Below are positions 45,729 through 58,670 of a DNA stretch of 64,000 nt, one piece after another; the first letter of the stretch is position 1; each line of letters opens with the position of its first letter. Origin of the DNA: Campanula takesimana. Lineage: Eukaryota; Streptophyta; Magnoliopsida; Asterales; Campanulaceae. The position numbers were made by a program, and so were the translations under genes. Where the stretch lies: NCBI GenBank assembly GCA_026119855.1, contig JAOWBW010000598.1:372001-436000 (forward strand), read 5' to 3'. The notes beneath the pieces were generated by a model. It saw nothing but the letters and a program-made list of their open reading frames with translations, was not told the origin of the DNA and did no database searches.

Positions 45729-46190
45729 TTAACCATGCTGAATTTGGTGAATGGGTCCCCCCTTTCTGTAGATAGTGACGTTTTCTGCCATGACGGTCAC
45801 TATTTCATCCCCATTTCTGAACTTCACACATTGATGGAGAGTCGAAGGGACAGCATTAGAACTGTGTATCCATGGGCGGCCCAAGAGTAAGTTAAATGAG
45901 GAAGGCACATCGAGCACTTGAAATGGGATGGACATGACCATGCTCCCAAACTCAATGTCTATTTCTACCATACCCATGACTGTGCGGGCAGTGCTGTCGT
46001 AACCTCGGATCAATTGAGTGGAAGGCTTTAAATCTGAATTCTTAAGCCCCAGTATGACCATGATTCGGCCGGGCATTAGGTTGAGTGCGGAACCACCGTC
46101 AACCAAGACTCTTGAAATAGGTCTCCCCCTTGCTCTTACTTTGAGATAGATGGCTTCATTGTGATCAGGCCCAAACGGTGGGAAGTCCAT
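45729..46190 (-). pseudogene. Aspartic protease of element G
   Basis: Minus-strand frame with the retropepsin-like active site RVLVDGGSALNLMP (Asp-Gly-Gly in place of the usual Asp-Ser/Thr-Gly), then LIRGYDSTARTVMG, FQVLDVPSSFNLLLGRPWIH. It overlaps the end of the gag frame by about 50 nt in another frame. Confidence 0.8.
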
Positions 46191-47959
46191 GTCGGCAAAG
46201 TAATGACATTGCCAAAGTGGATGTGGCCTATCATTGCGGTAAGGTCCTCGGGAGTTGTATCGAGAGAGATCGATGTGTCGTCGAGATTACTGATGACAAG
46301 ATCTTGGTGCTTCTTTGAGGATGCAATGAGGTCCCAAATAGAGATGTTGGCTTGAGTTTTCTTGAGTTGTATCAACAAAGGATCTTCGGGAATGTCGCGA
46401 GCTTGCAATCTTTGAGAAGAGGTGCTTGGTGCAGAAGTAGTGGGGTTGCTTGCTATGACTCGTCCGGATGGAGTTATCATGTTGACATTCCCATCTTGCC
46501 TCTTTTTCCTATTCTCTAGTACTTCCCTCGTTACCTCATCATAAGTCACAACATAGCAAGAATTATCAATTGCATTCATAACATTAGAGCCCTTATTCAC
46601 AATTGGGATTGAATAAGTGGTCTCCTCAAACTCTCCTAGCTCTATTACATTGACATCATCACCACTAGGCACTATGAACTCTTTCTTGTCTATGAGATCT
46701 TGGATGACATTGCGGAGGACAAAGCATTCCTCGGTGGTGTGGCCACTATGTTGGTGGTAGTCACAATGCTTGTGGTAGGCATGGTTGGGACGTATCGTCT
46801 TGGGTTTGTACCCTTGGAGAGGATTAACTTGTCATTTGGCCTTGAGAGCTTCGAAGGCCTCGGTGATAGTCATGCGGTGGAGAGGAGTGTAGACACGATC
46901 ATCTTGAAATTTCTTGCCTTGAGGTGGAGAAACCCTTTTGTAATTCCCCTTGTTGGTGGTGACGGCATTAACCGAAGCCTCTTTTATGGAGTTAGAGGCG
47001 GTTTTGTAACGGAAGCTAGGAGCACTTTTCTTGATCTCCTTGAGCAACTCATCCATTCGGATCACCGCCTCATACATTTGAGAGAAATCCGCATAGCAAG
47101 CCCCACTTAGGTGGGTGCGGAGATCAATCTTTAGACACTTGAGAAAAATGTCCATTTGTTTCTTAGTGTTAGGCCTCTCGACAATTTCAGCAAGTTTGTC
47201 ATTCCACCTTCTCGTGAAGTCAATGAAGGAATCATTGTCCCTTTGAGTAGTGTTCTCGAGCTCTTTCTTGGTTGGCCGGTAGGTGGTGCTGCCTTGGTAT
47301 TGACTTTTGAAGGCGAGCATAGCGGCGTCCCAATCAAGACGAACTGTGAGCGGCAGAGTGGCATACCAATCCTTTGCCGCCCCCTCGAGAGTAAGATGGA
47401 AGCATTGTGCCATAACTTTAGGAGAGACCTTCTTCGGTACCATAGCCCAAATGTATGTCTCGATGTGTTCCATGGGACAAGAGTTTCCCTTGAACTTGCT
47501 GATGTCGGGCATCTTGAACTTGTCGGGGAGAGCGGCCATGGTACTCATGAGAATGGAGGACTGATAAAGGCTCGTGTCAGTATTTTTCCCCAAGTTGAGG
47601 CCGTTGAAGCGTTGATCTATGTAGGCCATAATCAAATCAACCATCTTGTGCTCATTGTTCTCGGTGCTTGGTTCCTCCATTTTATTGGTGCGGGTACTGA
47701 CATAAGGGCTTTGAAACAAACCCTTAGTCCATTCGGACTCTTCATTGTTCTCCTTTTCTTTTCCCTTGGCAAGCTTGGTGAGCTTCTCTTTCATTTGCTC
47801 CATTTCGGCCTCGTGGACCTCCCTTTGATTGTCAATATGGGATTGCCAAAGATCATCCTTATTTTGGGCCTCCTTATTAAGAGTGGAGACTTGATCTTGG
47901 AGCACTTGGACCATAGCTGAAAGTTGTTTGAGAGACATGGTGTTGCTGCTGCCGGTCAT
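46136..47959 (-). pseudogene. Gag of element G
   Basis: The start at 47959 (MTGSSNTMSLKQL) is preferred; the frame is open upstream to 48085. It has an N-terminal coiled coil (about residues 10-65), a capsid-type domain (MPDISKFKGNSCPMEHIETY, ALDWY-like AAKDWYATLPLTVRLDW, FIDFTRRWNDKLAEI) and a C-terminal segment with ITEAFEALKAK. An in-frame TGA near 46830 interrupts the frame, which then continues to about 46136 through CDYHQHSGHTTEEC, the nucleocapsid-type box, and a Ser/Thr-rich tail. Confidence 0.85.
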
Positions 47960-49264
47960 GGTTGCTGTTGAGACTGTTGGAGTAATCACTTCACGAACTA
48001 ACCGATTCGCTGAATCCCGGTAGACACGGTAAGTACCAATTGAACTTATATTGCAGAAGAGGCCCTTGTCAGTCTTGAGTAACACTTTCGGTCCATGAAG
48101 AGGTTAGAACACACATTGGGCCACGACTCAAATCACATAAGAAAAGACTTTTTTTTTTTAATAAGTCGGAGGGATGGAGTCCCTTTTGAGTTTCTAAGAA
48201 AATAATGGAATCGTCACACTAGTATATAGACCGTCTCGCGGTCCCATATACTCATCGGATTCCATCACGTTTGTGAATCCTACATGTGTCGGGATTAAAC
48301 TAAATTAATGTAGTAAAGCATACATGCGGGGACGGATTTTTTATTTTCGTCCATAATAACCACTTGGGGACGGCTTTTTATTTCGTCCATGATAACCACT
48401 TGGCATGTACGTTTTGAAGACATTATTTTAGGGAAATCTCGGCACATGAAAACCGACTTAGTCACGGAGTGTTAGATCCTAACTAGAATTGTGTTGGCTT
48501 ATGCTCGGCTAATGAGAGGCTTAAGGTCACCCCCGGCATGTAGTCATGAACTATGCCACGGGCTGAGGTTTACCGCTTCGAAAGAGTCAAAGTCGGGTGG
48601 AGCTTGAAACTTCCTATGACAGGCCTCGACGGGTTTGGGGGTTATGAACTTGTGCGACTCGATAGTGAGCAATTCATAGGAATATGTGCATGTAGTGTGA
48701 GGTCTAACATGTAACAAAATATTATTATTTTTACTTTTTTTTTTTATGAAAGAAAAGAAAATAAGCACATAAATTACAACTTTCGAATCACCCGTATGAC
48801 CGATAAACCAAAACATAAAAGAAAAATAGTCCAAGAGGTCCAAATTAGGCCTTGATGCAGGCAATTGTGCCCACACCCCAATCATGCTGCTCTGTTCTGA
48901 AATTTCCCCTGTTCTGGAAAACCACCTAGAGGCGCGCGCCTCTGGCCTATGTTGTGGGATGCGCGCGCATGGCACAGAGTTTATGGGAGGCGCCCTCTTT
49001 TGGGCAAACCTGTCAGATTGTCAGACTTTGGACTCAGGGGATTGCCCTGGTCCTGAATGTATATTGTAACCCCTGCAGAAATGATTAGTGTAGAATAAAG
49101 AAGAAGAATAGGAAGAACATTAAGAAGCGGGCGACTCTGGTTCTTGATGTGGGCAGCGCGCGCCATAGGCCAAGAAGGCCAGAGGCACACGCTTCCCCCA
49201 TCAGGAACTAGAATGCCCAGAAAATGTAGACTTTGATCAAGAACGCAAGTTTAACCCTCATACG
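47960..49264 (-). other. Leader of element G
   Basis: Noncoding and homologous to the leader of element B (10028-11153). It contains two GC-word clusters, at 48925-49010 (including the perfect 16-bp palindrome AGAGGCGCGCGCCTCT at 48928-48943) and at 49153-49195. Confidence 0.7.
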
Positions 49265-49282
49265 TCCCCAGCAGAGTCGCCA
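49265..49282 (-). other. Primer-binding site of element G, tRNA-Arg-like
   Basis: On the minus strand TGGCGACTCTGCTGGGGA, one base different from the site of element B, 1 nt from the LTR end. Confidence 0.7.
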
Positions 49283-49283
49283 C

Positions 49284-49755
49284 TGTAGATACCCCGGGAG
49301 GGCCCACTGCGCTTGGCTAGAGCGGTGGATTATCCTAGGATGTCTAACTTGTTTTAGATTTGTAGAGTCGCCACCTATGTTTTAGAGGAATATAAGAAAA
49401 GCCTAATATTTATAGCCTATGTTCGATTACAAAAAACAGAGATTCTTTTTATGAGGTTCGGGGGGTTAGGTTACGAGATGGGAAGTACTTAAACACCCAT
49501 CTCGCCCGACTAATGTCGGTCTTGCTTGATCAAAGTCTACATAAATGATAAAATGTTCTTCTTATTCTTGATGATTAAAGGGGGTTTTTTAAAAGGAGTT
49601 TTGGAATATAGGGAGATAACTCCGTGACTAGCTTCAATTAAGTGAAGTAGTCTTTGGTGTCATGTCCCAAAATGTTTGGGTGATTGCACTTTTGATTAAA
49701 GTAAAAGAAAGAGAGGAGAGATGAAGTAGAAAAGGAGAGAAAATAGTAGTCTTTT
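49284..49755 (-). repeat. 5' LTR of element G, piece 1
   Basis: Begins tgtagataccccgggaggg and closely follows the B LTR (ggctagagcggtggattatc). It is cut at 49755 by element F. Its last five bases, CTTTT, are one copy of F's target duplication. Confidence 0.85.
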
Positions 49756-51819
49756 TGTCGCGACCCCGACCCCGCGGGCCCGGAGTACGCGAGCTGGACG
49801 TCGACTTAAACAATAAACTCTAAAATAATGAAGATAAAAATTTCCTTTTATACCAAAAGACGATAACACAAAGTTTTGAAATCCAACTTGAAGAACAAAA
49901 TATAAACTAGTGTAAGCTCCATAAGCTTACACCCAAAATAATAAAATATACAAATTCTAATGACGTCAAGTTTGGTACAACTATTCCCAAAAAGGTTACA
50001 CATTTATGTAATGTAAACCCACCAATAACAACTTGCCCAAAAGCTCAACCCTCGCGACGTCCTCCTCGTGATCAGCGAGTCTAATCCTTTCCTCCTAGGG
50101 GGGGGGGTAAAGGAAAAACAAAGATAAAAGAAAGGGGGTGAGATAAATCTCAATAAGTTACTAATGCAACTACATGACATGCTAATGATGCAATAAGCAG
50201 TAAACAATAATAAATATCACTTAGCACATAGCATTTATCAACTAACAGATAGCAGCGGAAATAAACAAGTAACAAAGGATATTAGCCAAGGTTTCCCAAC
50301 TGAAAGAACCAAATAAAGGTCACTGCGCAGCTTCAATAATCAACAATCAACATCTTCATAGCAGCATGAAAGCTTGAAGAGAAAACCCCCGGTACTGGAA
50401 CCAATAATAATAAGGGGACAGTGACACACAGTCAAAGCCCAAAACCAATAGCTAAAATTCTCACAAAGGGGCTAGCTCATCTCACATCCAAGGCCAATCT
50501 GGAGGAGGGAAATAATGGGGCAAAACAATGGTCAACATCATAATGGACTTGGCTTGTGCCATCATAATGTTTCGCATCGCCCGAAACACACACAAATACC
50601 AGCTGGACTTTCAAGTAAAGGCTAAGTAATAAAATACTAGCACGATAAACAACCATTGATTCCAAAGTAGGGAATCATTCCAATTAATCACCAAAAAGAT
50701 GAACCGATCAAATACACATCATAAAAGTCTTTCAACATTCCCACAATGTTTATTTAAGTTTGTTAGAGTGACACCCGAAGTCTATACCTAATATACCACC
50801 CAAGCCTAAACCAAACAAAGGGGATTTCCAGGAGACAAGGGCGGGAGGGCGCCTAAACAAGGGTGGGCGGGCGCCTAACCAAGGGCGGGCGGGTGCCCAG
50901 GAAGGGTCAGGCGGGCGCTCACTAAAGACAGAAGGTTGGTCGAAGAAACTGGCCATGTAGGCGGGCGCTTGGGACCTCACGGGCGGTCGCCCGGAACACT
51001 ACAGGCGGGCGCCCGGAATGAATCTGGGCCGGAACTCACAGCTGGGTTCATCCATGATCATACCAAAACAACCCAAAATAATTACCATTCCAAAAATCAA
51101 CCAAAATCAAGACTTTCAACAAGTTCACAAGGTACCCAAACAACATCTAAGCTTAAGAGGGACCAAAATAACATCATCTAACAACCTCAAACAAGATTTC
51201 AAACCAACATTCATAACAATCACCATTTTTAACCAAAAACCAAAATAAATTCCAAATAAATCCCAAACTCAATCAAACATCAAATATATCAACTAAAGCA
51301 TTATATAAACATGAAATGAACACTTTAGCATAAAAATGGGGGAAAAGCAACTTACTTGAACTTTCTCAAAGATGACGGAATTCAAATATTTTTAGCTTCC
51401 TACGATCTTATCGACGATCTAAATACATTTCATAAAATGAGCAATAAGAAAATATGAGAGGAAGGGGATGAAAATGAAGAGAGAAGGGAGAAGAAAACTT
51501 ACCCTTTTCTTGAGCTAAGGAAGAGAGAGAGAATGCAGGGAGTGGAGGGAGTAGGGTGAGGAAGAGAGTGAGGGAGAAGGAAGAGTAGGGAGGGAGTAGT
51601 TAAAATTATTTAAAAACTTACACTTAGGCCCCCTCACTACTAACACATAACCCAAACCAAATTCCCTACTACCCACTTAACACAATATCAACCAAATAAT
51701 GCTAAACACAAATTAATATTATCAGATATAAAATGCGCACATAAATATTTAAATCAAATAAATAAATAAGTAATTAATTATTTATCAATAAAATAGAGAC
51801 GGGTTTTCGGGTCGTGACA
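49756..51819 (-). repeat. 3' LTR of element F
   Basis: The LTR is 2064 bp with ends TGTCGCGACC and GTCGTGACA on the plus strand. A GC-word cluster (gggcgggcgcc type) lies at 50838-51015. Confidence 0.92.
50838..51015. repeat. GGGCGCC word cluster in the F LTR
   Basis: About seven words such as gggcgggcgcct, gggcgggtgccc, ggcgggcgct, gggcggtcgccc and gcgggcgcccgg, spaced about 20-40 bp. The other LTR has the same cluster at 57518-57697. Confidence 0.75.
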
Positions 51820-51946
51820 TTCACTCCCCCTTAAAGAAAATTCGACCCGAATTTTAACGAGACTTACCCGAATTAAAAAGCCACGGATATTTCCTCTCTA
51901 TCTCATCACGAAGCTCCCAAGTCGATTCCTCAACATTGTTATTCTT

Positions 51947-54900
51947 CTAAAGGACTCTAACCAACGCAATGCTCTTGTTCCTCAACTCTTGGACTTTGGT
52001 ATCTAAAATCCGAACCGGTCGTTCCTCGTAAGTCATGTCGGGCTCTATATCCTCCGGTACCCTCGGTAAAATGTGAGAAGGATCATGAATATACTTCCGA
52101 AGCACAGAAACGTGAAAAACATTATGTAACCGGTCTAAAGATGGTGGTAACGCAAGTCGATACGCAAGAAGTCCCACCTTTCCCAGAATCTCAAACGGAC
52201 CTATAAACCTCGGAGCCAATTTACCTTTCTTCCCGAACCTCCTAATACCCACCTTCGGAGATACTTTCAAGAACTCAAAATCACCGGTCTGAAAACTAAG
52301 ATCTCGCCTTCGGTTATCTGCATAGCTCTTCTGTTGACTCTGGGCTGTTTTCAATCGATCCCGGATAACTCTAACTTTCTCAACTGAATCCTGATGTAAA
52401 TCAATACCCACTATCTTCGCTTCACCGACCTCATCCCAACAGATAGGCGATCTACATTTTCTCCCATATAAGGCCTCATAAGGTGCCATCTCGATACTAG
52501 CCTGGTAACTGTTGTTGTAAGAGAATTCCACTAATGGTAAATGTCTATCCCAAGAATCGGAAAAGTCTATCGAACAAGCTCGCAACATATCCTCCAAAAT
52601 CTGAATGGTCCTCTCGGATTGACCGTCGGTCTGAGGGTGAAAAGCTGTGCTGAATCGCAATTCTGTACCCAAAGCTTCCTGAAACGCCTTCCAGAATCTA
52701 GAAGTAAACCTCGGATCACGATCCGACACAATGCTAACCGGGACCCCATGAAATCTCACAATCTCATCAATATAAAGGGTCGCAAGCTTTTCAATCGAGT
52801 ACCTAATGTCAATAGGCAAGAAATGTGCACTCTTGGTCAGTCTATCCACGATTACCCAAACACTGTCATACTTCCTACGGGTACGAGGTAGTCCCGTAAC
52901 GAAATCCATAGTCACATGCTCCCATTTCCACTCCGGAATCTCTAACGGCTGAAGTAGTCCCGCGGGTCTCTGATGCTCGGCTTTGACCTGCTGACAAGTT
53001 AAACATTTCGAAACATACTCGGCTATTTCCCTCTTCATGTTGTTCCACCAAAAGTGTTGTTTCAAATTTTGATACATCTTCGTACTACCCGGATGAATAG
53101 TATAACTCGATTTGTGAACCTCATCTAAAACTTGCCTCTTTATTCCACCAACATCGGGTACGCACAAACGACCACGGAAAGTCAACACCCCATTCGAACT
53201 CATGGAAAAATCCTCGAAGTTCTTTTCCTTCATTTTACCCATTACTTTCACTAACTCGGGATCTTCTTTTTGAGCTTCTTTTACCCTCTGAATTAGGGTC
53301 GGAGATACCCTAATATTCGCAAAAATAGCCCCATATCTAGATTCACGAGGACACCAATCTCGAACATCCTCTAGCAATTTCCATTCACGAATCATCATTG
53401 ATGCCACATAAGACTTTCGACTGATCGCATCAGCTACCACATTTGCTCTGCCCGGATGGTACGAAATAGTGCAATCATAATCTTTTAAAAGTTCCATCGA
53501 TCGACACTGACGGTTATTCAATTCCTTTTGAGAGAAGAGGTATTTCAAACTCTTGTGATCCGTGAAAATCTCGAACTTTGCCCCGTAAAGATAGTGCTTC
53601 CACTTATGAAGGGCAAATACAATAGCCGCTAACTCCATGTCGTGAGTAGGATAATTCTGTTCACTCGGGCTCAACTTCCTCGAAGCATACGCAATCACTT
53701 TCCCATTCTGCATCAAAACACAACCCAAACCCTCTTTCGAAGCATCACTGTAAATTTCCAAGTCGTCGTTTCCATTTGGTAACGCAAGAATAGGAGCCGT
53801 AGTTAATCTCTTCTTTAATTCATCAAAGCTACTTTGACATTTTTCACTCCACACAAACGGTACATCCTTCCGGGTCAACTGAGTCATCGGAGTAGCAATC
53901 CTTGAAAACCCTTCTATAAACCTTCTGTAATACCCGGCTAAACCCAGAAAACTTCTGATCTCGGTCACTGTCTCGGGTCTCTTCCAATCCACTATGGCTT
54001 CTATCTTTGAAGGATCCACAGAAATCCCATCTTTAGAAAAAACATGACCCAGAAATGAAACCTTCTCGAGCCAAAATTCGCATTTACTAAACTTCGCAAA
54101 CAACTGCTCCCTCGCAAGAATGGATAAAACTGTCCTCAAGTGCTGCTCGTGCTCCTCTCGAGATTTAGAGTAGACAAGAATGTCATCGATGAAGACCACC
54201 ACGAACGAATCAAGATAAGGATGGAAAACCCAGTTCATCAAATCCATAAATACGGCAGGCGCATTAGTCAACCCAAACGGCATAACCAAGAACTCGTAGT
54301 GACCATAACGAGTGCGAAAAGCAGTCTTCGGAACATCCTCCGATCGAATCCTCAACTGATGGTACCCACTCCTCAAATCCAGTTTAGAAAACACCACGGA
54401 CCCTTGAAGCTGATCAAATAAATCATCAATGTGAGGTAGAGGATACTTGTTCTTCACTGTAACCTGATTCAACTTTCGATAATCAATACACAATCTCAAA
54501 GAACCGTCTTTCTTCCGCACAAACAAAACCGGTGCTCCCCACGGGGAAACACTAGGGCGGATAAACCCTCGATCAAGCAACTCTTGCAACTGAACCTTTA
54601 GTTCCTTCAATTCTGCGGGAGCCAACCTATACGGTGCCTTTGAAATCAGAGCCGTACCCGGCAAAAGGTCTATACAAAACTCTATTTCACGATCGGGAGG
54701 CATATTATATTCAGAAGAGAAAACATCGGGAAATTCTCTAACTACCCGAACACGCTCCAAACTAGGGGATTCTTTCCTAGTATCAAGCACACTAGCCAAG
54801 TAACCCTCACAACCACGATGCAACAATCTCCTAGCCTTCACATAGGAAATCATACGAATACTTCTACCCAAAGGCATAGCCTCAAAAACAAATTTAGGCA

Positions 54901-55399
54901 CATCAGGGATAGAGAAATTAACGACCTTTCTACGACAATCGACTGAAGCATGATATTTTCTCAGCCAATCCATACCCAAAATAACATCAAAGTCTTGAAT
55001 CGGAAGGACTACCAAGTCCGCACACAAGACATGACCACAGATAAGCACATCACAAGCACGAAAGACTTTATCAGTCACCAAACATTCTCCCATAGGAGTT
55101 GACACCTCTAACACATAGGGCAAAGACTCAGATGCATCATTTAGTAAAGAAGCAAATTGTACAGAAATGTAAGAATGAGATGATCCTGGATCTACTAACG
55201 TACGCGCGCTCACATTAGATATAGAAACAATACCTCCAATCACTGAGGGATCATCTGCCTGATGCTGATTCATTACAAACATTTTTCCTTGGACCTTGGC
55301 CTTTCCCGTAGCATCCCTTTTCTGACCCTGTGGAGCCCCAGCTCCTACCCCAGTCGGTTGACCCCTGCCTCTAGTACAATCCCTTGCAAAATGCCCCAT
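51947..55399 (-). pseudogene. Pol of element F: protease, RT, RNase H, integrase, truncated chromodomain
   Basis: Continuous 1150-residue minus-strand frame beginning inside the second zinc knuckle (GHFARDC). In order: protease with LVDPGSSHSYIS (Asp70; DPG is common in this clade), reverse transcriptase with LCIDYRKLNQVTVKNKYPLP and the catalytic FIDDILVYS (about residue 405), RNase H (IYSDASKEGLGCVLMQNG, DHKSLKYLFSQKELNNRQ), integrase zinc region (SSYTIHPGSTKMYQNL, CLTCQQVK) and catalytic core (MDFVTGLPR, SIVSDRDPRFTSRFW, HPQTDGQSERTIQILE). It ends RPVRILDTKVQELRNK...VRVL at a TAG (51947-51949) that falls inside the chromodomain; about 27 further codons of chromodomain-like sequence follow the stop. 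All enzymatic cores look intact. The upstream gag is in the same frame but split by stops. Confidence 0.92.
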
Positions 55400-56338
55400 T
55401 TGACCGCAATTGGTACACTTGCCCTGTTTCTTCCAACACCAGTCCTCTGAATGGCCTTCCTTTTGGCAATAGGAACAAAGTCTCCTACGATGGTCCCCTT
55501 GGTTCCCGGAAGTAGGGCCCGGGTTCCTTGGGATTGGTTGCCCTCGGGACTAAGATTGTCCCCCAAAATTACCTCGGTTATCTGAACGAGATTGTGGCTT
55601 GCTCTGCCCTCCTTGTTTGCTAGAGTTAGTCACCTCGACCTTCTTCTTGTGCTCCCCTATATCTTGCTCAATCAAATAGGCTCGATCCACCGCATCCTGA
55701 TAAATTTGAATCCGCTGGGCTATAAGCTGAGTCCGGATAGAAGTCTTCAAACCCCGGATGAATCTCATAGCTTTCTGTTCTTCGGTCCTCACAAGATTGT
55801 CACAATACCGGGCTAATTCTATGAACTTAGCCGAGTACTGAGCTACAGACAACAAACCTTGCTCCAAGTTGAGAAGCTCGATCTACTTTCGGTTTTGATC
55901 TACTACCGGAATGAAATGCTCTTTCAACTTCTGCACAAACAATTCCCACGCATACACCGTGTGAGTATCATCCCAACTCGCTTTAACTCCTTTCCACCAA
56001 TGCTCGGCGGCCCCAACCAATTTATAAGCCGCAAACCGGACCCTATCCTCGTCCGTGCACCCAAATACATCATAAATTTTCTCCATAGACTCCACCCATA
56101 GTTCGGCCTTCTTCACATCGGGCTCACCATCGAACTCTGCCGGTTTCAGTTTCAAGAATTGCTCCAAACCATATCGGGGTGGTGGTGCTTGCTCTACTCT
56201 CGGTCCTTGGTCATGAATTGCCTTCATGGCCGCCTCAAACATGCCTTGGAACATAGCACGGTTCTCTTCCCGAAGATCATTCTGATTCTGAGCCCCACTA
56301 GAACCTTCACCTGTCCTTTTTCTAGCCATTGGGAACAA
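55400..56338 (-). pseudogene. Gag of element F, split by in-frame stops
   Basis: Same frame as pol. MARKRTGEGSSGAQNQ starts near 56326; an upstream in-frame ATG is at 56338. A capsid-type domain follows (KPAEFDGEPDVKKAELWVES, FGCTDEDRVRFAAYKLVG, AAEHWWKG). A TAG lies at 55883-55885, then LLSVAQYSAKFIELARYC and IEQDIGEHKKKVE, then a second TAG at 55550-55552. Two zinc knuckles, one with CSYCQKEGHSEDWC and one with CTNCGQMGHFARDC, follow into the pol frame. Confidence 0.88.
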
Positions 56339-56430
56339 TTACCTGCATAAAACATCAACCGTTACTCACTCCGAACACAACTACCCTCCTAGGTCATACT
56401 AGTCCACCTAGACTTATACTTAGAGCTAAA

Positions 56431-56449
56431 CCATGGCTCTGATACCAAC
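56431..56449 (-). other. Primer-binding site of element F, initiator-Met type
   Basis: On the minus strand TTGGTATCAGAGCCATGG adjoins the LTR, the standard site for initiator-Met tRNA. Confidence 0.8.
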
Positions 56450-58499
56450 TGTCGCGACCCCGACCCTGCGGGCCCGGAGTACGCGAGCTGGACGTCGACT
56501 TAAACAATAAACTCTAAAATAATGAAGATAAAAATTTCCTTTTATACCAAAAGATGATAAGACAATGTTTTGAAATCCAACTTGAAGAACAAAATATAAA
56601 CTAGTGTAAGCTCCATAAGCTTACACCCAAAATAATAAAATATACAAATTCTAATGACGTCAAGTTTGGTACAACTATTCCCAAAAAGGTTACACATTTA
56701 TGTAATGTAAACCCACCAATAACAACTTGCCCAAAAGCTCAACCCTCGCGACGTCCTCCTCGTGATCAGCGAGTCTAATCCTTTCCTCCTGGGGGGGTTA
56801 AGGAAAAACAAAGATAAAAGAAAGGGGGTGAGATAAATCTCAATAAGTTACTAATGCAACTACATGACATGCTATGATGCAATAAGCAGTAAACAATAAT
56901 AAATATCACTTAGCACATAGCATTTATCAACTAACAGATAGGAGCGGAAATAAACAAGTAACAAATGATATTAGCCAAGGTTTCCCAACTGAAAGAACCA
57001 AATAAAGGTCGCTGCGCAGCTTTAATAATCAACAATCAACATCTTCATAGCAGCATGAAAGCTTGAAGAGAAAATCCCCGGTACCGGAACCAATAATAAT
57101 AAGGGGACAGTGACACACAGTCAAAGCCCAAAACCAATAGCTAAAATTCTCACAAAGGGGCTAGCTCATCTCACATCCAAGGCCAATCTGGAGGAGGGAA
57201 ATAATGGGGCAAAACAATGGTCAACATCATAATGGACTTGGCTTGTGCCATCATAATGTTTCGCATCGCCCGAAACACACACAAATACCAGCTGGACTTT
57301 CAAGTAAAGGCTAAGTAATAAAATACTAGCACGATAAACAACCATTGATTCCAAAGTAGGGAATCATTCCAATTAATCACCAAAAAGATGAACACACATC
57401 ATAAAAGTCTTTCAACATTCCCACAATGTTTATTTAAGTTAGTTAGAGTGACACCCGAAGTCTATACCTAATATACCACCCAAGCCTAAACCAAACAAAG
57501 GGGATTTCCAGGAGACAAGGGCGGGCGGGCGCCTAAACAAGGGTGGACGGGCGCCTAACCAAGGGCGGGCGGGTGCCCAGGAAGGGTCAGGCGGGCGCTC
57601 ACTAAAGACAGAAGGTTGGTCGAAGAAACTGGCCATGTAGGCGGGCGCTTGGGACCTCATGGGCGGTCGCCCGGAACACTACAGGCGGGCGCCCGGAGTG
57701 AATCTGGGCCGGAACTCACAGCTGGGTTCATCCATGATCATACCAAAACAACCCAAAATAATTACCATTCCAAAAATCAACCAAAATCAAGACTTTCAAC
57801 AAGTTCACAAGGTACCCAAACAACATCTAAGCTTAAGAGGGACCAAAATAACATCATCTAACAACCCCAAACAAGATTTCAAACCAACATTCATAACAAT
57901 TACCATTTTTAACCAAAAACCAAAATAAATTCCAAATAAATCCCAAACTCAATCAAACATCAAATATATCAACTAAAGCATTATATAAACATGATATGAA
58001 CACTTTAGCATAAAAATGGGGGAAAAGCAACTTACTTGAACTTTCTCAAAGATGACGGAATTCAAATATTTTTAGCTTCCTACGATCCTATCGACGATCT
58101 AAACACATTTCATAAAATGAGCAATAAGAAAAGATGAGAGGAAGGGGATGAAAATGAAGAGAGAAGGGAGAAGAAAACTTACCCTTTTCTTGAGCTAAGG
58201 AAGAGAGAGAGAATGCAGGGAGTGGAGGGAGTAGGGTGAGGAAGAGAGTGAGGGAGAAGGAAGAGTAGGGAGGGAGTAGTTAAAATTATTTAAAAACTTA
58301 CACTTAGGCCCCCTCACTACTAACACATAACCCAAACCAAATTCCCTACTACCCACTTAACACAATATCAACCAAATAATGCTAAACACAAATTAATATT
58401 ATGAGATATAAAATGCGCACATAAATATTTAAATCAAATAAATAAATAAGTAATTAATTATCTATCAATAAAATAGAGACGGGTTTTCGGGTCGTGACA
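56450..58499 (-). repeat. 5' LTR of element F
   Basis: The LTR is 2050 bp. It differs from 49756-51819 by scattered single bases and a 10-bp indel (near 50708 and 57392). The GC-word cluster is at 57518-57697. Confidence 0.92.
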
Positions 58500-58504
58500 C
58501 TTTT

Positions 58505-58670
58505 TACCTATACTTCAAAGAACTTCAAAGACTTTTTCAAGAGGTTCTTAGGAAATGCCTTGTAAGTATTTGTGTAGAGTTTACTTAATGATTCAAAATC
58601 CCTCTCCCTTTCAATAGTGAATTAGAGGGGTTTATATAGGTAAAAGAGGTGTGTTTTTGGTGCCAAAACT
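58505..58670 (-). repeat. 5' LTR of element G, piece 2
   Basis: Continues piece 1 directly after element F. It contains a minus-strand TATA motif (CCTATATAAACCCC) at about 58630-58642. It is cut at its right end by the solo LTR; its last bases, AAAAC, are one copy of that insertion's duplication. Confidence 0.8.

Larger units (their letters stand above)
49756..58499 (-). mobile_element. Element F: full-length Tekay/Del-type Ty3/gypsy element
   Basis: LTRs at 49756-51819 and 56450-58499 are about 99% alike by eye, and CTTTT flanks both sides (49751-49755 and 58500-58504). The primer site (GTTGGTATCAGAGCC on the minus strand, next to 56450) matches initiator-Met tRNA. The polypurine tract lies at 51820-51836. 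Gag and pol occupy one frame, broken by three in-frame TAG codons. It is a recent insertion into the 5' LTR of element G. Confidence 0.95.

Noticed and set aside
50477..50980. Minus-strand frames in the F LTR, duplicated at 57166-57660
   Set aside because: They are identical in both LTRs because the LTRs are copies, have no known domain, and cross the GC-word cluster. Not credible genes.
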